Assembly (NCBI GenBank): GCA_022736205.1
Contig: DZAT01000001.1
Location: 12,358-44,651, forward strand
DNA length: 32,294 nucleotides
Source: Thiomicrospira cyclica
GTDB taxonomy: Bacteria; Pseudomonadota; Gammaproteobacteria; Thiomicrospirales; Thiomicrospiraceae
Reading direction: 5' to 3'
In this document: positions 10,104 through 21,940 of the stretch, piece after piece
How the letters are laid out: every line of letters starts with the position of its first letter
Position numbering within the stretch: the first letter of the stretch is position 1
Program-made: the position numbers and the translations under genes
The notes under the pieces: generated by a model
The model's database searches: none
What the model saw: only the letters and a program-made list of their open reading frames with translations
What the model was told of the DNA's origin: nothing

Positions 10104-11012
10104 ATGAACGCACGTCGTTTTTTGTTTCTACTGTTTGTGACACTCGTTAGTGCCTGCGACAAGGAAGAATCGAGTAAACATGTTTTAAACTACAGCGATA
10201 AGCCAAATGTTTCGCTGCTTCCTGTTTATCACTTGGCGGTACACCCGCTGCATAATGCGCATAAATTAAGCGCAACCTATCAGCCTTTAATTGATCATCT
10301 TAATCAGAAAATACCACATATTCGTATTGAGTTAGAACCTTCTCGCGATTATCAAGCATTCGAAGAAAAATACAGGTTACGCCAACCCGAAATTTTATTA
10401 CCCAATCCGTGGCAAACCATTCAGGCAATGAAGAGTGGCTATCACGTGGTGGCAATGGTGGGTGATGCCGATGACTTTAAAGGCATTATCTTGGTAAGAA
10501 AAGATAGCGAAATTAATGAGCCTGTTGACCTAAAAGGTAAAATCGTTAGCTACCCCTCTCACACAGCATTGGCAGCTTGTATCATGCCACAACGTTTTTT
10601 TCATGAAAGTGGTATCAGCATCTCTACAGATATTATTAATCATTATGTTGGCTCTCAAGAATCTTCTATTATGAACGTTTACCTTGGCAAATCGGTTGCA
10701 GGGGCGACTTGGCCACCACCTTGGCGCACCTTTCAGAAAGAGCATCCACAAGAAGCAGATCAATTGAAAGTGATTTGGCAAACCACATCACTCATTAACA
10801 ACGCCCTAATGTTTAGAAACGACTTACCACTCGATATTCAACAAGCAATTCGAGAAGTTATTTTCTCTTTGTCCGAATCATCCGACGGACAGCGTGTTTT
10901 ATCCTTAATGGAAACCAATAACGTTTATCCCGCCGACAACAACCGCTATCAGATTGTTGCAGATTACATTGAGCGCTTTGAAAAAGAAGTGCGCAACGTG
11001 GAACAACCCTAA
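10104..11012 (+). CDS. PhnD-like periplasmic substrate-binding lipoprotein
   Basis: Solute-binding protein of the phosphate/phosphite/phosphonate (PhnD) class, 302 aa. Residues 1-17 are a lipoprotein signal with lipobox LVSAC, giving lipidated Cys18. Asp at the +2 position (CDK) predicts retention in the inner membrane. VHPLHNAHKLSATYQPLIDHLN and the later DLKGKIVSYPSHTALAA and YLGKSVAGATWPP blocks match the family. No ABC permease or ATPase is nearby. Its TAA overlaps by one base the ATG of a membrane GGDEF-EAL protein, so it more likely serves as a ligand sensor for that enzyme than as a transporter subunit. Strong ribosome binding site GGGGAAAG. The ligand cannot be told from sequence. Confidence 0.86.
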   Translation: MNARRFLFLLFVTLVSACDKEESSKHVLNYSDKPNVSLLPVYHLAVHPLHNAHKLSATYQPLIDHLNQKIPHIRIELEPSRDYQAFEEKYRLRQPEILLPNPWQTIQAMKSGYHVVAMVGDADDFKGIILVRKDSEINEPVDLKGKIVSYPSHTALAACIMPQRFFHESGISISTDIINHYVGSQESSIMNVYLGKSVAGATWPPPWRTFQKEHPQEADQLKVIWQTTSLINNALMFRNDLPLDIQQAIREVIFSLSESSDGQRVLSLMETNNVYPADNNRYQIVADYIERFEKEVRNVEQP

Positions 11013-13033
11013 TGTCACATAACATAACGTCTTTTTTTATTGGCAACCTGCGCAAACAGTTGATTGTGGGTATATCGCTCATTACCAGCTTAATGATGGC
11101 TTTGTTTGTATGGCAAGTGACCCAACGACACCAAGCAGATATGATTACTGCCAACACCAATCGCGCGATTGCCTTATCACAAAATATTTCACTGTCCGCT
11201 TCAACATGGCTCGCTTCGCGTGATTACAGCGCTTTACAAGAAATTATTCAGGGTCTCAGTGGCTATCCCGATTTAGATTATGCCATTGTTTTAGACTTAC
11301 AGGGTCAAATTGTTGCACATGACAGCACTCAATATGTTGGACGCTATCTGCATGACACGCCAACAGAAATAAAATTGAGTTATTCAGAAAAAACGAAAGG
11401 ATCTGTTGATGTTTTTAATCCTATCTTTTTAGGAAAACAGCCAATCGGTTGGGTGCGTATCGGTATTAATCAAAATACGCTAACAGATGATATTGCTCAG
11501 ACACAACGAGACGGCATGATTTACACCTTCATCGCCATATTAATCAGTCTGCTGTTTGCTAATATGACGGGACGTTATTTAACACGCCGCCTTAATCTCA
11601 TTCAAGACGTAACCAATGCCGTGCAAGCAGGACGGTCTGATGCACGCATTCAGATGGAAGGTGAAGATGAAGCAGCATTGTTAGCACAGCAAATCAATAA
11701 AATGCTCGATGGATTGCATGTTCGAGAACGTAAAATCCATCAACTTGCTTTTTTTGATCAGTTGACGGGGCTATCTAATAGAGCTTTTTTACTAGAACAG
11801 CTCGACGCAGCCCTAAATAAGGCTAAACAGAGCAAGCAAAACGGCGCTATCATTTTTTTAGACTTAGACTTTTTTAAAACCCTTAACGACACGCTCGGAC
11901 ATGATATTGGTGATATGCTTCTTATCCAAGTTAGCGAACGCATTAACGGGTGTCTCTTGCATCATAGTATCGCTGCTAGATTGGGAGGTGATGAGTTTGT
12001 TTTGCTGATCGAGGCGCTCAGCTCAGACACACAACAAGCGAGTGAAGAAGCACAGAATATGGCAAAAAATGTGTTGCAAAGTCTGACACAAACCTATCAG
12101 CTTAATGTACATGAATATAATATTACCGCCAGTATTGGCATTGCCTTATTTAATGGCGCTACAGAATCTCGAGAAAACTTGCTCAAGCAAGCAGACATCG
12201 CTATGTATCAAGCCAAAAAAATGGGGCGCAATAACTACCGTGTTTTTGACCAACATATGCAAGACGAGTTGAATGCTGCAGCTGATTTAGAAAAACAACT
12301 CGGTAAAGCGATTGTGGCAGAAGAGTTTAAACTGCATTATCAATGTCAAGTTGATGCACAAAACAACATCATCGGGGCGGAGGTTTTGATTCGTTGGTAT
12401 CATCCAGAGCGCGGGGTGATTCCACCCATTCAGTTTATTCCAATTGCTGAAGAAACAGGTATGATCATTGAAATCGGTAACTGGGTGCTCAGTCAGGCGT
12501 GCGCTCAATTACATGCGTGGCAAAAAAACCCAAAAACACAACACCTAAGCTTAGCGGTTAATGTCAGCGCTAAACAGTTCTTTCAGGTCGATTTTATACC
12601 GCGCGTTGAAGCGCTTGTTAACACCTATCACATCGACCCAAAACACCTTAAACTCGAGTTAACTGAAAGCATTTTTCTAGATAAATTGAATGAAATCATT
12701 GATATTATGAATACGCTTAAAAAAATAGGCATTCGTTTTTCACTTGATGACTTTGGTACAGGCTACTCATCACTACAGTATTTAAAACAACTCCCTTTAT
12801 ATCAACTCAAGATCGATCAATCCTTTGTGCGAGACATATCAATCGATCATAGCGATAAAATTATTGTTAAAACCATTATTGCTATGGCAAAAGCGCTCGA
12901 TCTTAATGTCATTGCGGAAGGTGTAGAGACAGAAGAACAGCGCAGTATGTTGCTTGCGAATGGTTGCTATAATTATCAAGGTTATTTATTTAGTAAGCCC
13001 GTCACGTTAGAAGCATTTGAGCAATTGCTTTAA
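11012..13033 (+). CDS. Membrane sensor GGDEF-EAL protein (diguanylate cyclase/phosphodiesterase)
   Basis: Makes and/or degrades cyclic di-GMP; 673 aa. Transmembrane helix 1 is at about 15-37 and helix 2 at about 167-186, with an intervening periplasmic sensor region resembling a single Cache domain (YPDLDYAIVLDLQGQIVAHD). HAMP covers about 187-240. The GGDEF domain (about 241-415) has FFDQLTGLSNRAF and the active site ARLGGDEF at 323-330. The RxxD inhibitory site is missing (Leu and Ser at those positions), so product inhibition is not expected. The EAL domain (about 430-673) has EVL instead of EAL at 457-459, but the catalytic Glu, ELTES, DDFGTGYS (579-586), KIDQSFV and AEGVET are intact, so phosphodiesterase activity is plausible. 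It is coupled to the PhnD-like lipoprotein by a TAATG overlap. Confidence 0.93.
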   Translation: MSHNITSFFIGNLRKQLIVGISLITSLMMALFVWQVTQRHQADMITANTNRAIALSQNISLSASTWLASRDYSALQEIIQGLSGYPDLDYAIVLDLQGQIVAHDSTQYVGRYLHDTPTEIKLSYSEKTKGSVDVFNPIFLGKQPIGWVRIGINQNTLTDDIAQTQRDGMIYTFIAILISLLFANMTGRYLTRRLNLIQDVTNAVQAGRSDARIQMEGEDEAALLAQQINKMLDGLHVRERKIHQLAFFDQLTGLSNRAFLLEQLDAALNKAKQSKQNGAIIFLDLDFFKTLNDTLGHDIGDMLLIQVSERINGCLLHHSIAARLGGDEFVLLIEALSSDTQQASEEAQNMAKNVLQSLTQTYQLNVHEYNITASIGIALFNGATESRENLLKQADIAMYQAKKMGRNNYRVFDQHMQDELNAAADLEKQLGKAIVAEEFKLHYQCQVDAQNNIIGAEVLIRWYHPERGVIPPIQFIPIAEETGMIIEIGNWVLSQACAQLHAWQKNPKTQHLSLAVNVSAKQFFQVDFIPRVEALVNTYHIDPKHLKLELTESIFLDKLNEIIDIMNTLKKIGIRFSLDDFGTGYSSLQYLKQLPLYQLKIDQSFVRDISIDHSDKIIVKTIIAMAKALDLNVIAEGVETEEQRSMLLANGCYNYQGYLFSKPVTLEAFEQLL

Positions 13034-13118
13034 AACGATAATAATGAATTGGTTATGCGCAAAACGAATGGCAAAAAAGCTGCATATCAGCCCTTAAACA
13101 CGATAAAATAAGAAAAAA

Positions 13119-13211
13119 TGCTTCTAATAATCGAACGAACAGGAGGTCTGAAGAAATGGGGCCACGAAAAACAGCATGTAACCCATTGATTAAACCCCTT
13201 CCGTTAGCTAA
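13119..13211 (-). repeat. Degenerate inverted copy of the 150-bp repeat, copy D
   Basis: Read on the minus strand it gives GGAAGGGG, TTAATCAATGGGTTACATGC, GGCCCCATTTCTTCAGACCTCC and a right end GATTATTAGAAGC. This aligns block by block with copy A over about 90 bases but is diverged in the G/C-rich part, and the left hairpin end is reduced to a short A/T-rich stretch. It lies between the GGDEF-EAL gene and the small membrane protein gene. Confidence 0.75.
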
Positions 13212-13259
13212 AAAACAAATGTTACAAAACATCAGTCTTATATAACCTTGGATTCAAAC

Positions 13260-13553
13260 ATGAAAATTATTTTTCCGCTTTTTTTAAGCATGCTTGCCAT
13301 CATTGCGTTGGGCGTTTGGATGCACACTACCGTGCTTGCTAACATTGTCGGTCTGGCATCGATTACAGGTCTGTTAATTTTTTACTTTAAGCAAAGTGAA
13401 CCCTTACCAGAACAAAGTGAAACACTCATTGATAAAAAAATCAACGTGTTAACTCCCGAACAAAAAAAACAATGGTATAGCCTATTCATTATCGGCTTAA
13501 TTTTTAGTTTCATTTTTGGTACCTTTTGGAACGATAGCATGGGTGACATGTAA
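13260..13553 (+). CDS. Small inner-membrane protein, unknown (97 aa)
   Basis: Not recognised. The chain has two adjacent hydrophobic segments at the N-terminus (MKIIFPLFLSMLAIIALGVW, then LANIVGLASITGLLIFYF), a polar stretch containing LTPEQKKQWYSLF, and a third hydrophobic segment (IIGLIFSFIFGTFW) near the C-terminus, implying three membrane spans. The frame can be read from a TTG at 13248, but the ATG at 13260 is preferred; a GGA seven bases before it is the only ribosome-site hint. It sits just after the degenerate repeat copy D. The function cannot be inferred from context. Confidence 0.65.
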   Translation: MKIIFPLFLSMLAIIALGVWMHTTVLANIVGLASITGLLIFYFKQSEPLPEQSETLIDKKINVLTPEQKKQWYSLFIIGLIFSFIFGTFWNDSMGDM

Positions 13554-13600
13554 CAACATGAATACCATTAAACAAGATGGCAGTGTAATAGGTTTTAAAG

Positions 13601-16334
<2,734 letters not shown>

Positions 16335-16353
16335 AAAGCAGGAGTCTATTGTT

Positions 16354-16884
16354 ATGAAAGGCATGGTTTTTACCGCATTTTTAGAAATGGTCGAAGATAA
16401 GTTTTCGGCTGATATGGTTGATGATATTATTGATGATGCCAATTTACCTTCGGGTGGTGCTTACACCGCAGTCGGTTCGTACGACCATACCGAAATGATT
16501 AGTATGGTTGTTGCACTTTCAAAAAGAACAGGAATTCCTGCTGGCGATTTGGTCGAAATATTCGGCGAAAATATGTTCAGTTTGTTCTACGCAGGCTATC
16601 CGAATTTCTTTGAAGGCGTACCTGATGCCTTTAGTTTTTTAATGAGCGTTGACCAAGTGATTCACGTTGAGGTACTTAAACTTTACCCAGACGCACGTCT
16701 ACCCAGATTTGATTGTGAGCTAAATGGCGATAGCCTAACCATGATTTACCGATCTCCGCGATGCTTTTCTGATTTGGCACTAGGCTTGATTAAAGGATGC
16801 GCTAAGCACTTTGGCGAAAACTTACGTATCGAACGAGAAAATTTAGATGCAGAAAGCACTAAGTTTACGATTACGAAGCATTAA
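16354..16884 (+). CDS. H-NOX heme-NO/O2-binding sensor protein
   Basis: Stand-alone heme sensor of nitric oxide (possibly oxygen), 176 aa, cytoplasmic. Diagnostic residues are present: proximal heme ligand His104 in [17 protein letters not shown], the heme-propionate motif Y-x-S-x-R as Tyr132, Ser134 and Arg136 (MIYRSPR), and the N-terminus [17 protein letters not shown]. Bacterial H-NOX proteins of this kind bind NO and control an adjacent histidine kinase or c-di-GMP enzyme. Here a hybrid kinase starts 15 bases downstream, fitting the H-NOX/HnoK arrangement. Good AGGAG ribosome binding site. It lies 20 bases after icd, so co-expression with that gene is possible. Whether a distal O2-stabilising Tyr exists was not determined. 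Confidence 0.95.
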   Translation: MKGMVFTAFLEMVEDKFSADMVDDIIDDANLPSGGAYTAVGSYDHTEMISMVVALSKRTGIPAGDLVEIFGENMFSLFYAGYPNFFEGVPDAFSFLMSVDQVIHVEVLKLYPDARLPRFDCELNGDSLTMIYRSPRCFSDLALGLIKGCAKHFGENLRIERENLDAESTKFTITKH

Positions 16885-16898
16885 GTAAAGACTCTGAC

Positions 16899-18245
16899 AT
16901 GTTTAACGAAACGCAATCGACAACCAATTCAGCAACTGAACTTAAGTTTCAGAGACGTGTTGATCGTGAGCGTATCGCACGTAAAGAAGCCGAAAAGCTA
17001 CTAGAAGAAAAAAGCCTTGCGCTCTTTAACAGCAATCAAGAGCTTCGTAATCTAGCCGACAATTTAGAACAAATTATTGCACAAAGAACGGAAGAGCTTG
17101 CACTGGCATTGCGCGAAGCACAAACAGCCACCGAAGCCAAAAGCAACTTCTTAGCGACCATGAGTCATGAAATTCGAACACCGATGAATGGCGTTCTTGG
17201 CATGACAAATTTGCTGCTTGATAGTGACCTTAAAGACGAACAGCGGCGTTACGCGCAAATTCTAAAAAGCAGTAGTCAAACGCTGCTAACCATCATCAAT
17301 GATATTCTCGACTTATCTAAAATCGAAGCGGGTAAAATGGTGCTGGAACAGATTGCATTTAATCCTCGTCATTTAGTCAGCGAGTTAGTCGATATTTTTC
17401 AAAGTCAGTGTGCAGAAAAAGGTCTAAGCATCAGTGCAGAAATTGATGATTCGGTTTCAGATGCGGTGATTGGAGACCCGACACGATTAAGGCAAATTTT
17501 CTTTAATCTCATATCGAATGCCATCAAATTCACCCATCAAGGCGGCATTCGGATATTGCTCAGCAAAACAGAGACAAAAGAGCAGCTTCATGCAACCATT
17601 GTAGATACAGGCATTGGCATTGAGCCTCAAGCACAGCAAAAACTTTTTTCGGCATTTAGTCAGGCCGATGCTTCAACAACACGTCAATATGGTGGTACAG
17701 GCTTAGGATTAGCCATTTGTGCCAAGCTAACAGAGTTAATGAATGGAAGAATTTGGCTTGAAAGTGAAACGAATAAAGGTTCACAATTTCATATTATTTT
17801 TAGTGCGCCTCTCGCTAAAACAACAGAGAAAACACAGTTAAGCACAACCGAGCAAGTTACTTCTATCGAATCGCTCGTTGGTCTTCGCTTACTGTTGGTC
17901 GAGGATAATCCCGTAAATCGACTATTAGCAACAAAACTACTTGAAAAATTAGGCATTACTCCAGACATCGCTGTCAATGGTCAAGAAGCGGTAGACAAGG
18001 TCAAACAAGAAGCTTTTGACGTCATCTTAATGGATATGCAAATGCCAGTTATGGATGGCATTACTGCAACCAGAGTCATTCGTGAGCAACAAGGCATCAG
18101 CCAACCCCATATTATCGCCTTAACGGCGAATGTCTTTAATGAAGATCAGCAAGCTTGTTTAGCAGCGGGAATGAATGATTTTTTGAGCAAACCAATCGAC
18201 TTTCAAAAACTAATCGTCGCTATCAGCCATGCCCCGACCCGTTAG
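16899..18245 (+). CDS. Soluble hybrid histidine kinase (H-NOX partner, HnoK-like)
   Basis: Two-component phosphorelay protein, 448 aa, without membrane segments or its own sensory domain. Residues about 15-80 form a coiled coil (rich in Glu, Lys, Leu, heptad-like). The dimerisation/phosphoacceptor domain has [19 protein letters not shown] with His90. The ATPase domain has the N-box [10 protein letters not shown] (Asn207), DTGIGIEP and [11 protein letters not shown]-terminal receiver (about 330-445) has LLVEDNPVN, phospho-acceptor Asp379 in [13 protein letters not shown], and Lys431 in FLSKP. The lack of a sensor domain and the tight linkage to H-NOX imply that H-NOX supplies the signal. No Hpt or output regulator is within the following genes, so the downstream target is elsewhere. 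Confidence 0.95.
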   Translation: MFNETQSTTNSATELKFQRRVDRERIARKEAEKLLEEKSLALFNSNQELRNLADNLEQIIAQRTEELALALREAQTATEAKSNFLATMSHEIRTPMNGVLGMTNLLLDSDLKDEQRRYAQILKSSSQTLLTIINDILDLSKIEAGKMVLEQIAFNPRHLVSELVDIFQSQCAEKGLSISAEIDDSVSDAVIGDPTRLRQIFFNLISNAIKFTHQGGIRILLSKTETKEQLHATIVDTGIGIEPQAQQKLFSAFSQADASTTRQYGGTGLGLAICAKLTELMNGRIWLESETNKGSQFHIIFSAPLAKTTEKTQLSTTEQVTSIESLVGLRLLLVEDNPVNRLLATKLLEKLGITPDIAVNGQEAVDKVKQEAFDVILMDMQMPVMDGITATRVIREQQGISQPHIIALTANVFNEDQQACLAAGMNDFLSKPIDFQKLIVAISHAPTR

Positions 18246-18267
18246 GGTTTTTAGAAATATCTCTTTG

Positions 18268-18276
18268 TGTTAAAAT
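18268..18276 (+). promoter_or_regulatory. Candidate extended -10 promoter for dnaJ-like/clpS/clpA
   Basis: TGTTAAAAT, an extended -10 element identical to that before mutS, lies about 80 bases upstream of the dnaJ-like ATG. The leader between them is very A/T-rich. The -35 region is poor (TTTTTA at 17 bases). Confidence 0.4.
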
Positions 18277-18357
18277 AAAGGCACAAATGGATTAAATAGA
18301 AATTTTCTTAATTTAATTAATAAATTATATTATTATTTAACAGGTTAAAACTTATTC

Positions 18358-19161
18358 ATGACAGACTTATTCGATGCAGAAAAAGACTATTATGCCGTTC
18401 TGGGCGTGACGCAAGCGTGCGAGCTCTCTGTCATTAAAGCTGCATTTCGTAAGTTAGCACGTCAGTATCATCCCGATGTGAGTAGTCATCCTTTGGCAAC
18501 AAGCCGTTTTCAAGAAGTTTCCGAAGCTTACGACGTGCTCAGTCGTCATCGCCAAAGTTACGACTCAGCAGCATATGCACTCAAACAGGCAGCACAACAA
18601 GCGGCACTGCGACGTGCTCAGTCAGGATTTCAAACTAAGTCACCGCCACACGATGCGAGATCTCAGAGAGAACACAACCAGACAACCTTTGGACACTGGG
18701 AGCCTGATACCATTGCAGGTCGCGATCGTAATATGATCTATCCGTTAACACTCAAGTATGCGTTTCGTTTACTCAAAGAAGGTTACTTTGTGGTTCCTAG
18801 CCTTAATGCCAAAGTGCCGTTCGATAGCAGTGCCTTGTCTGGCAAACAATATCGTTTTCCTGGCAAGGGCTTCCCAGGCTTATTCGGTGGGCGTGCAGGA
18901 GATTATGTTGTCTCATTCAAACTTAGCCATCATAGTGCCTTCAAAATTCGGGGTGGCGATTTATACATGCTGTTAAAAGTACCGCAAACCTTATGGCAAA
19001 ATGGCGGCGACATGTACTTCGACGCACCGACGGGATTGTTTAAAGTTAAAATCGCTAAGGAAGTGAAAGTAGGCAGCTATATTCGCTTCCCCTTCAAAGG
19101 ATTGCCAGCCGATCGTCATCAGACGGGTGGGCATCTTTACGCAAAAGTTACAGTGGAATAA
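18358..19161 (+). CDS. DnaJ/CbpA-like J-domain co-chaperone
   Basis: J-domain protein, 267 aa, expected to stimulate DnaK ATPase. The J domain is residues about 9-70 with HPD at 38-40 ([29 protein letters not shown]). A short Gln/Ala-rich linker replaces the long G/F region and there is no Cys-rich zinc domain, so it is a class B (CbpA-type) protein. The C-terminal peptide-binding domains start near [19 protein letters not shown] and include [20 protein letters not shown] and [10 protein letters not shown]. It is shorter than typical CbpA (about 300 aa). clpS begins two bases after its stop, so it is co-translated with the ClpA adaptor, an unusual and functionally suggestive pairing. Confidence 0.9.
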   Translation: MTDLFDAEKDYYAVLGVTQACELSVIKAAFRKLARQYHPDVSSHPLATSRFQEVSEAYDVLSRHRQSYDSAAYALKQAAQQAALRRAQSGFQTKSPPHDARSQREHNQTTFGHWEPDTIAGRDRNMIYPLTLKYAFRLLKEGYFVVPSLNAKVPFDSSALSGKQYRFPGKGFPGLFGGRAGDYVVSFKLSHHSAFKIRGGDLYMLLKVPQTLWQNGGDMYFDAPTGLFKVKIAKEVKVGSYIRFPFKGLPADRHQTGGHLYAKVTVE

Positions 19162-19163
19162 TC

Positions 19164-19472
19164 ATGTCACTCTCTCAATTAGATCCAGAACTACTCGAAC
19201 AGACCCAATATCAGCCTCCCCGTCGTTACGATGTGGTGTTGCACAACGACGATTTCACACCAATGGATTTTGTAGTCGAACTGCTGATGAAATACTTCAG
19301 ACAACCGATTGATAAAGCAACGGACATTATGCTGATTATTCATGAAGAAGGACAAGCCATCTGTGGCACCTACTATAAAGAAATCGCTGAAACCAAAGTG
19401 ACACAAGTATTGCAACATGCACGTGAGCAGGGCTACCCGTTACTCGCCACGCTGCAACCTGAACGTACCTAA
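19164..19472 (+). CDS. clpS: ClpS, N-end rule adaptor for ClpA
   Basis: Delivers proteins with destabilising N-terminal residues to ClpAP; 102 aa, normal size. The core RRYDVVLHNDDFTPMDFVVELLMKYF contains the conserved DD-x-T-x-M stretch that lines the N-degron pocket. It is followed by IMLIIHEEGQAICGTYYKEIAETKVTQV. The ATG lies two bases after the dnaJ-like stop, suggesting coupled translation, and clpA follows 26 bases downstream as in most gammaproteobacteria. Confidence 0.97.
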   Translation: MSLSQLDPELLEQTQYQPPRRYDVVLHNDDFTPMDFVVELLMKYFRQPIDKATDIMLIIHEEGQAICGTYYKEIAETKVTQVLQHAREQGYPLLATLQPERT

Positions 19473-19498
19473 TACACCATCGCTAAGAGACTAATGCT

Positions 19499-21790
19499 AT
19501 GTCAATGCTCGAAAAAGACGTTCAACATTTGCTATCGGGAACCTTTACCCTTGCACAACAGCAACAGCACGCCTACGTTACACTGGAGCATCTTCTCTCG
19601 CTACTGATCGAACATAGTGCCATTCAAGAAGCTTTAGCTGCCTGCTTGGTCAATCGAGACGCATTAAAAAAACAAATCATTCATTTACTGGTATTACAAG
19701 AAAAGCGCCCTGTTGATGAAGAAGAGGCTATGCCAACCATGGCATTGCAGCGCGTGATCGAGCGCGCCATTTACAATGCACAACAAATGCAACAACAAAA
19801 GGTAACCGCGCTAGGGCTACTCGCCTCGCTTTATGCTGAGCGAGAAAGCCAAGCCGTTGACTTGCTCGAACGCTATGGTGCCGACAAAGCCAGCATGCTC
19901 AGTTTCATTGCCCACGGCTTGCGCAAGGATGACAATCCGCATCACCGGGAAAAACACAAAAAAGGCGACTCTGACGAAAAAGATGCGCCCGAAGATGCGC
20001 TGTCTTTATACGCGGTTCATCTCAACACACTGGTACGCGACGGCAAAATTGATCCTGTTATTGGGCGAGATAAAGAAGTTCTTCGGGTTAGCGAAATTTT
20101 ATTGCGTCGACGCAAAAACAACCCCTTGCTGGTTGGCGAACCTGGTGTGGGTAAAACAGCGATTGCCGAAGGCTTGGCGCTGGCAGCCGAAAACAACACC
20201 CTGCCCGAGGGGTTAGCCGACTCGCAAATTTACACCCTCGACTTAGCAGGCTTGTTAGCAGGAACACGCTATCGTGGCGACTTCGAAAAGCGCTTTAAAA
20301 CGATTTTGAATCAACTGGAAAAAGTCGATAATGCCATTTTGTTTATCGATGAAATCCATACGATTGTCGGTGCAGGTAGTGTACAAGGCGGCGCCATGGA
20401 TGCGGCGAACCTGCTAAAGCCTGCTCTAGCAAAAGGGACGATTAAATGCGTCGGCGCAACCACGTTCGAAGAATACCGCACGGCTTTTTCTAAGGACAAA
20501 GCGCTCAATCGTCGCTTCCAAAAAGTTGATGTGTTAGAGCCGAGTGTGAGCGATACCATTGCCATTTTAAAAGGCTTAAAAGACAAATTTGAAAGTCATC
20601 ATCAGGTACATTACACGCTTGGCGCGCTAACCGCTGCTGCTGAACTGTCTGCACGCTACATTACCGACCGCCATTTACCCGATAAAGCCATTGACTTGGT
20701 CGATGAAGTGGGTGCTCATGAACGGGCAAAAGCGGCAAACAAACGTAAAAGCCGCATTACCGCTAGTGATATTCGCGCCCTACTCTCGACGCAAACCCAT
20801 ATCCCGATTTCGGATAGCACCAGCGATGAGAAAACCCAACTGCAAGCACTGCATAGCAGTTTAACGCGCGTGGTTTTTGGTCAGGACAAAGCCATTGAGC
20901 ATGTGGTTAATGCCATTAAGCTGGCACGTGCAGGACTACGTGCACCTAATAAGCCGTGGGGCAGCTTCTTGTTTACAGGTCCTACAGGGGTAGGCAAAAC
21001 AGAACTGGCAAAACAGCTTGCCAGTCATCTATCGATTCCACTACACCGCTTTGACATGTCGGAATACATGGAAAGCCACAGTGTGGCTCGCCTGATTGGT
21101 GCACCACCTGGTTATGTCGGCTACGAAAAAGGCGGACTATTAACCGAAGCAATTTTGAAGCAATCACATGCAGTCTTGTTGCTCGACGAAATCGAAAAAG
21201 CACACCCCGACATTTTCAATGTGTTACTACAAGTGATGGATGATGGGCGTTTAACCGACAACAACGGACGCACAGTCGATTGCCGCAATCTGATTTTAAT
21301 CATGACATCGAATGTCGGTGCCGATCAGCTCAACCGCAACACCCTTGGCTTTATGGCGCTCGACAGTGAATCGCACGGCATGCAAAAAGCGCTCGACAAC
21401 ACCTTTAAGCCCGAATTTAGAAATCGCTTAGATGCCGTTGTGCCCTTCGCGCCTTTATCGCGCGAAGTAATGCCCAAGGTGGTGGATAAAGCCATTTTCG
21501 CCCTCGAAGCCTTACTCACGGTTAAAGGCTTTACGCTTAACCTATCGCAAGCAGCTCGCGATTGGTTAAGCGAAAAAGGCTTTGATGCCAAAATGGGCGC
21601 TCGTCCTTTGGATCGCGTCATCGAAACGCATTTAAAGCGCCCGCTTGCTGATGCTGTTTTGTTTGCCGACTTACCCAAAGGGGCTGAGCTAACCGTCATG
21701 CCTAGCACAGATGGAACAACACTCAGCGTTAGCTTTGATGAACAAAGCACAAAGCGCATTAAGACAACGCTGCTCGATATTGAATATTAG
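19499..21790 (+). CDS. clpA: ATP-dependent Clp protease ATP-binding subunit ClpA
   Basis: AAA+ unfoldase that feeds substrates into ClpP; 763 aa, typical. The N-domain (about 1-145) binds ClpS. The first ATPase module has Walker A GEPGVGKT starting at residue 213 and [14 protein letters not shown]. The second has [10 protein letters not shown] starting at 494 and [17 protein letters not shown], with GYVGYEKGG pore-loop region and [11 protein letters not shown] near the C-terminus. An IGF/IGL-type ClpP-docking loop is represented by TLGFMALD. A second in-frame ATG two codons in is an alternative start. No terminator was seen; repeat copy C begins at its stop codon. clpP is not in the window. 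Confidence 0.97.
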   Translation: MSMLEKDVQHLLSGTFTLAQQQQHAYVTLEHLLSLLIEHSAIQEALAACLVNRDALKKQIIHLLVLQEKRPVDEEEAMPTMALQRVIERAIYNAQQMQQQKVTALGLLASLYAERESQAVDLLERYGADKASMLSFIAHGLRKDDNPHHREKHKKGDSDEKDAPEDALSLYAVHLNTLVRDGKIDPVIGRDKEVLRVSEILLRRRKNNPLLVGEPGVGKTAIAEGLALAAENNTLPEGLADSQIYTLDLAGLLAGTRYRGDFEKRFKTILNQLEKVDNAILFIDEIHTIVGAGSVQGGAMDAANLLKPALAKGTIKCVGATTFEEYRTAFSKDKALNRRFQKVDVLEPSVSDTIAILKGLKDKFESHHQVHYTLGALTAAAELSARYITDRHLPDKAIDLVDEVGAHERAKAANKRKSRITASDIRALLSTQTHIPISDSTSDEKTQLQALHSSLTRVVFGQDKAIEHVVNAIKLARAGLRAPNKPWGSFLFTGPTGVGKTELAKQLASHLSIPLHRFDMSEYMESHSVARLIGAPPGYVGYEKGGLLTEAILKQSHAVLLLDEIEKAHPDIFNVLLQVMDDGRLTDNNGRTVDCRNLILIMTSNVGADQLNRNTLGFMALDSESHGMQKALDNTFKPEFRNRLDAVVPFAPLSREVMPKVVDKAIFALEALLTVKGFTLNLSQAARDWLSEKGFDAKMGARPLDRVIETHLKRPLADAVLFADLPKGAELTVMPSTDGTTLSVSFDEQSTKRIKTTLLDIEY

Positions 21791-21939
21791 GGAACCTCTA
21801 AAAATCCCACTTCGCAGGATTTTTAGCGCTCCCAAGTTTATTTATCCTCTGGTGGAAGGGATTAGACAATGAGTTATAAACTTTTTTGATTCACCCCTTC
21901 CCCCAGACCCCCAACCCTTGTGGGTTATTAGAAGTCCCC
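21790..21939 (+). repeat. MITE-like 150-bp repeat, copy C
   Basis: Begins at the last base of the clpA stop codon and ends one base before the mpl stop codon, so it occupies essentially the whole convergent junction. The left hairpin is perfect over ten bases (CTAAAAATCC/GGATTTTTAG with a CACTTCGCA loop). CTGGTGGAAGGG pairs with CCCTTCCCCCAG with one mismatch. The right end TTAGAAGTCCCC is an imperfect inverted copy of the left end GGGAACCTCTAA. The hairpins would serve as a bidirectional transcription barrier between clpA and mpl. Confidence 0.87.
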
Positions 21940-21940
21940 A

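Noticed and set aside
18668..18730. A stretch in the DnaJ-like protein ([11 protein letters not shown]) resembling the IS30-family transposase GHWEGD motif
   Set aside because: It is in frame within an intact J-domain protein with matching C-terminal domains, and no other transposase residues follow; treated as chance similarity.
21325..21759. 144-aa open frame on the minus strand opposite clpA
   Set aside because: Antisense to the conserved ClpA C-terminal half; low-complexity Ser/Lys/Ala-rich product with no recognisable domain.
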